Assembly (NCBI GenBank): GCA_002205965.3
Contig: NADL03000462.1
Location: 567,001 to 631,000, forward strand
Direction: 5' to 3'
DNA: 64,000 nucleotides
Source of the DNA: Kappaphycus alvarezii
Taxonomy: Eukaryota; Rhodophyta; Florideophyceae; Gigartinales; Solieriaceae
The translations under genes and the position numbers were made by a program. Positions 55,380 through 64,000 of the stretch are shown here, in pieces (the stretch's first letter is position 1; each line of letters starts with the position of its first letter). The notes below the pieces were generated by a model. The model worked only from the letters and a program-made list of their open reading frames with translations, ran no database searches and was not told the origin of the DNA.

Positions 55380-56110
55380 CAAACCCGTTCCCCTGCCCTC
55401 TATTGCATTCCCCGATGCGCAACGCACTCGCGAACGCCGTGGAAGTGCGACGAAGTTTTTTTTTGCTGAGGAGGACCTTCTCCTCGTCCGCGAAGTCACC
55501 GCTGCAAAGTCCCATGTGTATGCGTTCGGTGAGACACGGAAACGTTTCGAAATTGCCGCCGCGCGTGCCAATGATAACAAGAAGGTCCGCGAGAAGGTGA
55601 CTTGGAAGAGCGTTTAGGATCCGTATAAGCGTCTTTACGAGGTGTACGGCAAAGCTGATCGTTGGAAAAAGCGCGCATCTGGTGTTGGTGGAGAGGTAGG
55701 TGAGATGGAAGCGCTGCTTTCGAGCATGAGGGAGGCGAAGGAGGACTTGGACGCGAAGAGAGAGAACGCTAACGCTGCAGCGGCTGAGATGGATCCGGAA
55801 AAGAGCGCACTGGATTGGAACTTGTGGAGTCGGCGACCAATAGAAAGCGCGATGAAGATGTGGACCCGGAGGATTTGATCCTGAAGAGACAAGTGCCGCA
55901 TGTATCGCCTGAGCGAGAGAGAGGGGGTGAGATGGAGAAGTTTGGGAAGTGCCTGCATGATGTGTACATGGGGAGAATTTCGCTAGATCTCGAGAGGATG
56001 AATTTGAACCGCGAGCGGTATGAGTCCGAGCGTGAGGAACATCGTCGTGAGCGGGAAGAAATCGCAGAACAAGATGAAGCTCCTGATAGAGGCGTTGACC
56101 AAGAAGTAGT
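55380..56110 (+). pseudogene. Myb-like coiled-coil accessory gene C
   Basis: Plus-strand blocks in two frames: FFAEEDLLLVREVTAAKSHV, GETRKRFEIAAARAN, VTWKSV-stop-DPYKRLYEVY, ASGVGGEVGEMEALLSSM, then a long Glu/Arg helix (ERERGGEMEKFGKCLHDVYM; ERYESEREEHRREREE). Same family as the genes at 43, 58 and 62 kb. Converges on transposase C, as in the other copies. Confidence 0.75.
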
Positions 56111-56285
56111 AGCACCACCTGTTCCTCCACTTTTGGCCTTTTTTGGTAAAGCGAAAACGCACCATTGGGTTGAGAAACCGCTGGGACGGCCCTGCGAAAA
56201 AGACCGCTTTAAAGCTCACAATCTCGCATTCGCGGACTTAGTCCTCGCCCCTCCGGGCCAACCAAGGTATTTACTAGTTACCTAG

Positions 56286-57010
56286 GGCGACATATTGCTC
56301 CAAGGTATGTGGACTGCACGCAAAGTAAGCATACGTAGGATTACTCTAGAGACATGTCCTCATATTGGTAAGCAGTATGGAAAGAGAGTAGAACGAACCA
56401 ACGGGAGCTTGGTTAAACATCATTTTGCGCTTGAGGACCATCAGTGGGAAGAACTGCTTGACTTCTTTGAACACCCACTCAAAAGCAATCCTGACCGCCG
56501 ACATTGCCCTGTGAAGAAGACGCTGTCCGGCCGTCAAGTTGTTCCCATTGAATGGAACCTCGAGGTACCATCTGCGATTGAAACTGGAATTACCGTAGAT
56601 ACAGTAGCGCTTGCCATCTACCATGAGTATCGCTTTCAATACGTCATCCATTTCCCTTCGAGCGTAGAGCGTCTAGTCGTGTCTTCGGCTCTCTACAGGA
56701 ACATAGCAGTATAAAAAAGGCCATTTGGTACAGATATCGCTTGGAACTTCAGTGCATGCTTGCGTTTTTGTCCATTGTATGCGATCAGCTGCTACATATG
56801 GCCACCACTTGGCCTAGCAATCCCGATCATGGTGCAATCGATAAAAACTACGCAGTTACCAATTGCACTTTCCTCCTCTTGTATGGATTTTGTGTAAACT
56901 GTCGCTCGCTGCTGCACGAACGAGTTGCCTAACACAAATGCCTTTATCAAGTGTCCGCGTTGCATCAGGAACTCCTCTACACCCTCCTAGAATACCTCTG
57001 ACAACTGAGG
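56286..57010 (-). pseudogene. Harbinger transposase C
   Basis: Minus strand: GKHAPQLSEVF-stop-EGVEEF, NCVVFIDCTMIGIARPSGGH, AYNGQKRKHALKFQAIS, VESRRHD-stop-TLYARRE, YCIYGNSSFNRRWYLEVPF, AFEWVFKEVKQFF, LLTNMRTCL and a tail SPHTLEQYV. Catalytic Asp (FID), Asp (RRHD) and Glu (FEW) are visible, but TAG codons interrupt it at about 56976, 56789 and 56680. Confidence 0.8.
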
Positions 57011-57962
57011 GGCATGTTTCCCGAGCCTGAGCTCTTGATCAGCCCAATTGATCGTAGAGACTATTAGTCTGAGTATCATACAGGTGCTCAGTAATCCGTC
57101 CGTCATGTAACTGTTACGAGCAGTGCTCCAACTTTCGGCGTGAAATCCGAGTGCACGCATCATTGCGGGGATGTCGGTCTTCCTGAATCTGAATAGACGG
57201 AAGCAATCGACTTCGCTAAATGCGTTGAAGTTGAAAGCAAATTACTAGATTAGATATGCTTACTTCTATTCACTTGGAGGCTGTAGCTACTCTTGAGCTC
57301 GCATCTTTTTGTAGCGACGGATGGCAAAGTAGATGTTCTTGTGAACGAAGTTGATTGCCTTTCCATTCGTCTCTTGGCAATGGTCTTGAGAACGACTTTG
57401 CATTTTTCCGCACGATCGGGGGACTTTTGAAGGAGGTAGTCGCTTTAGCGGGTGTTTGGGCATGGTCAGGAGAGTAGCTGTAGTCTTGGCGAAGAAGGAG
57501 TATGGTGCTTTACTCCCGCGGCACTGCGAGGTTGCCATTTGCGTAAAACCGTTTTGAAATTTCAGTAATTCATACGTGTCTTTTTTTTGTTCCAGGTATT
57601 GCACACGTAATTCCTGAAGACCTACAGAATATTGCTCTCCGTTACTTCTGAAATAATTAGCAAAATGTGACCCAATAGGGGGAAAGTAAGGTAATTTAAT
57701 ATTTGGAATATATGGTCGGTTGCGGCTCGGAATAACCTACAACGTAACCAGTAGTACCTCTTAATTTTCCCTAAAACACCAACTCCATAGTGAAATCCTT
57801 ATTGCAACTAAAAATGAAATATGTGCTCAAAGTGTAAGACAGTTTTACGGGAAATTTATTCATGCTTACCATTCGATTCCCAAACTTGCATCTTTAATGC
57901 AACCCCAACGGCAAAAATGACAGTATCTGTATCCAGCTCCCCCAATCCCACTTCCCCCCTCT
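57011..57962. other. Between Harbinger copies C and D
   Basis: No gene recognised. It should hold the outer ends of both elements; TTTGCGTAA at about 57538 resembles the element tip but was not confirmed as a terminal repeat. Confidence 0.3.
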
Positions 57963-58780
57963 AATGCTTCCATTTACCACAAGCACCCTGAGTCGCTGGA
58001 CGTGGACGAAGCAAAAAACCGCAGAGGTTAGCCAAAATGCCAGCTCAACACAGAAAAAGGCAGAGCGCCGCCCCAAGTTTACGAATGCGGAAGAACTCAT
58101 AATTGCGAGTTAAGTTGCAGCCGCGAGGGCCTACGTGGCTGACTTCGAGGAAATTACGAAGCACTACATCCAGACCGCCGAAAATGCGAAGAAGAAAAGA
58201 ACATCCCACAAGTCGTGACAGAGAGGAGCATTCAAGACGGCTACAAGAAGATTTAAGCCTCATATGATAAGAAAAATGCAGTTGAAAGAGGGCTTTCGGG
58301 AATTGGAAGTGAGATGAGAGATATTGAGGAGTTGCTGAACACGATGGCAGAAGAGCGAGACGACATGGAAAAAGAGAAGAAAACATTGAAAGAGGCCGAA
58401 GCTAAGCGCGCAAAAAGAAAGGAGCAAATTGGGCGAGTATTAGTACAACTTTCACTTGTTCACAAGGCTATTGGTAGTGATGAGAGCGAAGATGGGAAAG
58501 AAGATGGACCTGGGAAGATGAAACAGCGCACACCTAGTTCGGTGTGGAACGGGGGTGACACAGAGCCTGGGCAGCTAGTAGCGGCTCTCAAGGGGCATAT
58601 ATGGCGCCCTTAAAACTTGTGAAAGAAAGGCCAAAATTTGAGAGCGAGCGAATGGAAATGGTTCAAGAGGAGCGCGAGAAGGAGCGGGAGATGCGTCACA
58701 AAGAGCGCGAAGCGCAACGAGACCCTGAGGTTGAGAAGCTCAAACTCTTACTAGGGGATTTTACGCAGACCGAAAAATAG
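57963..58780 (+). pseudogene. Myb-like coiled-coil accessory gene D
   Basis: From ATG 57963 the frame reads FTNAEELIIAS-stop-VAAARAYVADFEEITKHY, then AENAKKKRTSHKS-stop; a second frame gives MRDIEELLNTMAEERDDM and a Lys/Glu helix, and a third ends in EREKEREMRHKEREAQRD and LLLGDFTQTEK at 58780. Same family as copies A, C and E; three frames are needed, so it is inactive. Confidence 0.75.
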
Positions 58781-58931
58781 AATGATGCGACTTTTGAAAG
58801 TAAATGTACCATTGAGAGTTATCTACTTTCCTCTAAACTTTCGCGGCACCCCCCGGAGCTCATCTTTCCAGACCCCCGCTTTGGGGGTTCCGCCCCAGAT
58901 CCCCTCGCTAACTTTATCAATAAAAACTTTT

Positions 58932-59760
58932 TTACTCGTCGTTATGGTTAGCATGCTCTTCCAAAGATGGGGAGTCAAACCTAAAGTACTACGCAATACT
59001 GTTCGGATTAACACAATTACGCATGTTGGTGAGTAAAAAAGCTGCATTGTACATAATAGTGACCGGAGACACTTCTTCGCGCATCTTTCGTTGGTAGTCC
59101 ACTGCGGCCCAATAAAGCTTCACTTCTTTAAACTACCATTCCACTGTTATCCTTCCTTTCAACATAGCCTTGTTAAAAGCCTTTTCGGCATCGCTTAAAG
59201 AAGATCCCTGGAACGGATTTTCCAAGAAGGAGCTCCCATTGTATCAACTATCCCGTAAAATGCGTATTGAATACCATTGACAATATTCATAAACGGAAAG
59301 CACTCATCCAGACCGCTGCGCACGTACAGATTCCTTTCATGTCTTCTGCATTCTATAGGCTCCTAGGCATGCAAAAGAAGTTCACCAGGAGTGGTCACTG
59401 CCTGCCATTTTAGAGCATGCTTCCTCTCATGGTCATATCAGGCTACAATTTGTACAGCACTACGATCCGATCGGGCGATAGAAATAACGGTTCCATCAAT
59501 AACTCAAAACACGTTATTTAGATTCGAGAACTTTTCCTTAACTGCTGCCTTTTATGCTTTAACTCGCTCGCTCGGAAGCGTAGATGATATGTTAGCAGTA
59601 CTAAGATGCCTTCTAACTTCCATAAACTGTTCAAGTGCTTCCCAAAAGATCTCCGAGAGATGGGATGTATGGTGACCGAACAGCCACTGGTCAAGTTGAT
59701 GTTGAGAGAGATGGTTAGTGAAGGGGTCTTTGCTAATACCTCTAAGCTAGTCACATTCCA
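58932..59760 (-). pseudogene. Harbinger transposase D
   Basis: Minus strand: FGHHTSHLSEIFWEALEQFM, stop-VIDGTVISIARSDRS, HERKHALKWQAVTTPG, IECRRHERNLYVRSGLDE, SFLENPFQGSSLSDAEKAF, ITVEW-stop-FKEVKLYW, LLTNMRNCVNPNS and LEEHANHNDE at the end. Second catalytic Asp is replaced by Glu (RRHE). Here the Trp of EIFWE and a sense codon after RRH(D/E) are kept, which shows what the stops in other copies replaced. Confidence 0.8.
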
Positions 59761-59846
59761 AATAGTGTAAATTCCAATTTTTCCTGTAATTATTTCACTA
59801 AAAATACTTTTAATGAAATCTTCGTCACAACCGTTGGAGAATGCAC

Positions 59847-59858
59847 TTGCGTAATCCC
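59847..59858. repeat. Terminal inverted repeat tip of Harbinger D
   Basis: TTGCGTAATCCC is the exact complement of the 12-bp tip GGGATTACGCAA of element A (41383-41394), and marks the right end of element D. Confidence 0.7.
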
Positions 59859-60439
59859 TGTAATTAATGCGTATACCTATTACAATAAAGAGCTTACGCC
59901 ACCGGACATTTTTCTGCTAAACTTCTGCGACATTTGAATACACGTGTGCAGAATGATTTGTGCCCATATTATCTCATGAATTTTAAGTTCTGATTTACGC
60001 AAACTGCACGCATGAGTAGTATTGAGTACCACAGACGTAACCCCATTAAACAAAAATAATTCATTCTAACCAGATCCAAATAACGGTTTACAAGGTCTAC
60101 CGTGGTTCTCACTACTGTCGCAAAATGTTACTCAGCGCAATCCAGAGATCGTTCACCTTTCTCGTCCTCTTGCTCGCTTTTTTTACTGGCGACTCACTTT
60201 CTTCGACATCAACAAAAGGCATATTACCTGCTTGCTCGTTCGAACAGAATTACAGCTACGGACTTCCGTTTCAACCTCAATAGACTCGAAAATAGAGAAG
60301 CCCTTCTTAATTTTCGATTAAAAATCGAAGATATACGCAAAGCCACACCACCGCTAAGATTTCGATTCCACGGCACCAAAATCTAACCGTAGTCGATACA
60401 GCTGTGACCCGCTCTTAGTATGTACATCATTTCTCGTAG

Positions 60440-61232
60440 AATAGCTGTGTCTGATAGATGGAAGGCTTGACGGACATGGTCATACCCTCCAAGATGTCAA
60501 GAATATTATGGGAAGGCACGGAGTGATTTGTAAAAGAGCTCGGACAACTATTGCTAGAACCTATTACTTCCTTATACATAACTCAGCGTGCAGATTTGTT
60601 TAGCAAGGGTATCCGGGACAAGGGCGCTGGGCTGGATCGCTGCCTTCGATTTATTGATGGAAACTTTAGCGGTGTTGCCAGACCAAAGAGATATATGCGG
60701 CAACTTGACTATAATGGACATAAAGGACATAGATATAATGGACATGAAGTATCAAGCTGTTAACAAACCAGATAGTGTGATTTTGTATGCTCATGGGCCT
60801 GTCAAAGACCGTCCCCACTACTAGTTTATATACGTTTGAAATCGGTTAAAGTCGAATTGGGAGCAATTTATGGTGGTTAATGCTACACAGTACAATATTT
60901 ACGGCGATTCAGGCTAAAACTGGCGTATCTTTATGGAGGTGCCATTTCAAGGTAGCAATATCAATGCATACATAACCGCTTTAAACACATCGATGTCACG
61001 ATTACGGATCACCGTTGAATGGCTTTTCAAGGAAGTCAGGATATATTTTACTATCGTAGATATGAAGCGCCAGATGAAGCTCTGTGAGTGTCCTGTAGGT
61101 CTACTATATCTTGGAGCAATGCTTATTTGCAATCTTAGAGATTTTGTTTATGCAAATCAGATCTCGGCAAAAAGCCGCCTATACTGGAAAAATGTATCCC
61201 TCAGGGAACCTCAGATGATTCTTGAGGAGTGA
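60440..61232 (+). pseudogene. Harbinger transposase E
   Basis: Plus-strand blocks in several frames: MSRILWEGTE (Trp kept), LRFIDGNFSGVARP, LDYNGHKG, GPVKDRPHY followed by TAG, YNIYGDSG, FMEVPFQGSNINAY, TVEWLFKEVRIYFT, LICNLRDFVYANQIS, ending at 61232. The second Asp (RRHD) is Tyr here. Multiple stops; inactive. Confidence 0.75.
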
Positions 61233-61319
61233 AGAACAAAGTTTTTCCCAAGCGGAGTCACAAGCATAAGGGGAATCCCTGTAGAGAAGCTTCAAGGCTC
61301 ATTTAGCGATTCTGCAGTT

Positions 61320-62208
61320 TGGACATTTCAAACATTATTTTAAACTTCCCCAGCTCTCCTTTTTGGACGTTTTAAAGCTTTTGCTTAAGTTCTTCCCTGT
61401 CTTCCTCCATCTCCTCCAACTATCTCTTTTATTTCTCCTTCTCAAAGATAATTTGGTCTGCTTCCGAATTCACCCAAGCGAGCTTGACTTCCTTAAAACT
61501 CTCTCCAAACAGTGCAAGGTCACCACCAATATCTAACCTCTACACTCGGAGCTTCCTCTTTTTCTTCTGGCTACTCTTTGTTCTCACCCACCCGAAGCGC
61601 CCGAATTGACGTTCTAGCGTTCACTGCTCTCTCTACCATCGCTGTCCTTCTCGGGTACCGACTTCTTTTGCTGGTTCTCAGGAAGCAGTGGCATTTAAAC
61701 CAAGCGCCTATCAATGACCTACTTTTTTTCTTCACGAGTCTTCCTCTCCGTCTTTTCCGCTTTCTTTCCTTTCAAAAAAAAGTATCCCTTTCCTCTCTCA
61801 CCTGAGATAAAGCTTGAGGCAATTCACTTATTTCTCTATCTATCACACCGGAGAGGTTGCTTTGCGTGCATCATCTGAATCAAAAACTTCCTGTAATCGT
61901 TTATAGCGATCTTGTACGTCTTTAAAATTTACCTTCTGTACCATATGTGGGTTCTCATTAACTTTAGTAGCAACCATATCGAGATTTTGGCGAAAGTTTT
62001 CGTAAGTAGAGACATGTGCTCATAACGCTGCTATTTCTCTGGTAATGATGAGATCTGCAGACGAACGGCACATACCGTGCTGGCGTATTTTTTGTCCTCC
62101 ATGAGTACTCCCTATAAACTCAGCCATAGTAGATATGGCCCTGTTTTTCTCTGATGTTATAAGGGATCTGTGTCGGGTTGAGGCAGGGCAACCGTGCCGG
62201 ATTACCAT
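61320..62208 (-). pseudogene. Myb-like coiled-coil accessory gene E
   Basis: Minus strand from ATG 62208: SSADLIITREIAAL-stop-AHVSTYENFRQNLDMVATKV, then VNFKDVQDRYKRLQEVFD and a stop at about 61846. Further down, degenerate frames give a Lys/Glu-rich helix (SFKEVKLAWVNSEADQII). Same family and same convergent arrangement as the other three copies. Confidence 0.65.
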
Positions 62209-62790
62209 TTTAACAACTCCAGGAGATAGCTGTCTTCAATGATTCCCAGAATAAACAAGAGCAAATGGGCACATTTCAGCTGTGTTTTGCACAATATTAC
62301 ATGAAATTCTTCTACCAACTGAAAGAACTGTAATTATTTGCGCGATTTGTAGCACACAACTGTCTCACGAAGTGGGGCGCAGGCTCTCTATCCCAGAACC
62401 GTCTACTGCAAATTTACGGAATAGTATAAAATTTTATACTGCATTGTGTCATTAGAACAGCTTTACAGTGTAATGAGGTACTAGTTTCCACCATATATAA
62501 GCTCACCGCTGACGGTCAGCCCTAGGGGAGACGGGGGCAGGTATGGGTCAGTCACAGGTGATGGGGCCTACGCTTTAACAGCGGAAACAATTCGGGACCA
62601 ACAACGGCGGTAGGCACATAGGGCGGCAACTATTTCGACAAACGTACGCCACGAAGTAAGCGCAGGCACTACTGTAGCACAAGCGAAGTCTGGTCAGATT
62701 TTTGGAGACAAGCAGAGCAAACAATAGGATCTCCAAGCCGTCCGAACTAACCGTCCCAGACCCAAGACAGCAACCCGATCTTCCAACAAA
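62209..62790. other. Spacer or possible LTR region of the next element
   Basis: No gene. It precedes a gag-like region and could contain its LTR and leader, but no second copy lies in the window to define it. Confidence 0.3.
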
Positions 62791-62799
62791 TACTCGCAC

Positions 62800-63984
62800 A
62801 AGCAACCAAGTCATGGATGATCAGTGGAAAACTTCTGACGCTGCGCAAGACGAACCACCCTGCAAAGGTACGGGCGCCGGAGCTCACGCTTGAGCAGCAA
62901 GACTTGCTTCACTTGCCGGCTGATACGGATCCACCCCAAACACCTAGGATGACCGAGCAAACCTCCGCAAAACCAAGGCTTCATTTACTGCGCTCATCAT
63001 GGCGAGCATATCAACGGAATTCAGTCTACTACCGGCACTCGACACCTTCCGCCAGCCGCCCACGGCCATACTTATCATACTGAAGTCGCTCCTCGAGCGT
63101 GACTCAAAGATCATGCATTCACTGCTGGAAGGAGAAGCACAAGCCTGTACCCTCACCGATATGACGTCTATCGGGGACTCAGTCAAAAAGCGTAGGGTAA
63201 TAAGATCCAAAATGCTAGCAGCCGACTACCCCGACATCCGAGAAGAAACCACCACCGTCAGTTTCGTGCCACAGGGCACCAGGCAGAAAAAGAATTACGA
63301 TTTGATCGCCACGGGAGCGGCATTCTACAGAACACTTACAACTGTGGCGAAGATGCATGCAGAACCCCACTCCATATCTCGTTAAGATGCCGCAATGCCG
63401 ACGACACAATCTTCTCCAGTCACAGAAAGCGCTACGCCATCCGCAAACCGGCGCAGTTACCACAAATATCAAGGCGGCGAGAGCAGACAACTTCGATGGC
63501 AATCATCCCGGAAGCACGAAGGATTCTTCACAAAGAAACAGATATAGCGGCTAACTGACCCAGTTCAAACAATTGCGACTTCACAGCCCGAAAACCTAAC
63601 AAACCTGCCGCCAAATCAGGCAAACGACGCGGCCCAGCTATTGTCCCAGCGCGGTTACGTTGCAGCCAAGCACCTGACGACATATCGGGTGCCGAAGAGT
63701 GGGAGAGCAGTAAGGTCATACTAGACTTCGGGGCGCAACCCACCCATATAAACCACAAAATTAAGTTGATGAAGAAGCTCCGCAAACCACTAACAACTTT
63801 CTCCGCAACAAACCACAAAACACTGTGCAAGCACTCTGCGCAGCTGACACGGAGCCCCTCGAGGTGCCCATCTATTAAGTTCCCAGCCTTATGCAACAAA
63901 ATACTGACAGCCAACTTGGTCTTGATCAGGGGTGTTGCCATAAACCACGGACCTTTAGACCAAGAACGTAGCATACGTCGATAA
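62800..63984 (+). pseudogene. Copia-like gag-protease, decayed and cut by window end
   Basis: The gag-like part (62999-63385: MASISTEFSLL...) has no nameable motif. Downstream, in another frame, EEWESSKVILDFGAQPTHIN near 63690-63755 is the aspartic-protease entry of Copia polyproteins (D-[ST]-G with Phe at the second place), followed by a continuation to 63984. Position and motif order fit gag then protease. No zinc knuckle was found, frames shift several times and the rest lies outside the window. The call rests on one motif. Confidence 0.5.
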
Positions 63985-64000
63985 ACAAACAGGCACCCGC

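Noticed and set aside
1..64000. CRISPR arrays, bacterial operons or riboswitches
   Set aside because: No regularly spaced repeats of CRISPR type; gene content, an intron and LTR elements show eukaryotic nuclear DNA.

Overview
The window is nuclear DNA from a photosynthetic eukaryote, most probably a unicellular red alga. The best evidence is a nuclear gene for a phycobilisome linker with a plastid-targeting N-terminus (27.6-28.6 kb), next to ordinary eukaryotic genes: beta-tubulin, a YJU2-type splicing factor, a KH RNA-binding protein and a mitochondrial S1-type ribosomal protein. Host genes are compact and mostly uninterrupted, but one, a GNAT acetyltransferase, clearly has introns. A glaucophyte cannot be excluded from sequence alone.

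Layout. From 1 to 5.9 kb I recognise no gene; there are strand-asymmetric C/G-rich tracts, a hexanucleotide repeat and many TACAG-type pentamer clusters. From 5.9 to 32 kb is a gene island of nine recognisable genes: a basic-region/winged-helix/TPR protein, phosphopantothenoylcysteine decarboxylase, a three-KH protein, an S1-domain mitochondrial ribosomal protein, a three-exon GNAT, a GNAT-Nudix fusion, the phycobilisome linker, YJU2 and beta-tubulin. It is broken at 14.3-18.6 kb and 23-27 kb by decayed non-LTR reverse-transcriptase elements; another relic lies at 33.7-34.1 kb.

From 34.3 kb to the end the DNA is a nest of mobile elements: a Copia retrotransposon with two 266-bp LTRs (34.3-39.8), a Tc1/mariner element touching its 3' LTR (39.8-41.2), four decayed PIF/Harbinger elements, each pairing a DDE transposase with a convergent Myb-like coiled-coil gene (41.4-44.1, 55.4-57, 58-59.9, 60.4-62.2), two relics of a second Harbinger-like family (44.6-45.9 and 46.7-47.9), a very young chromodomain Gypsy element with 503-bp LTRs and a perfect 5-bp target duplication (48.3-55.3), and the gag-protease part of another Copia-like element running off the right edge.

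The most unusual item is the Gypsy leader. It holds what looks like a spliceosomal intron (GTAAGT donor, ACTAAC branch, CAG acceptor). Removing it would create an ATG from the last base of the primer-binding site and the first two bases of the next exon, opening a Pro/Ser/acid-rich frame that runs into an overlapping frame with two C2H2 zinc fingers. This accessory gene precedes gag and is not part of the usual Gypsy complement. Gag and pol are joined by a canonical -1 slippery heptamer. Stop codons shared at homologous codons of diverged Harbinger transposases form a second pattern worth following.
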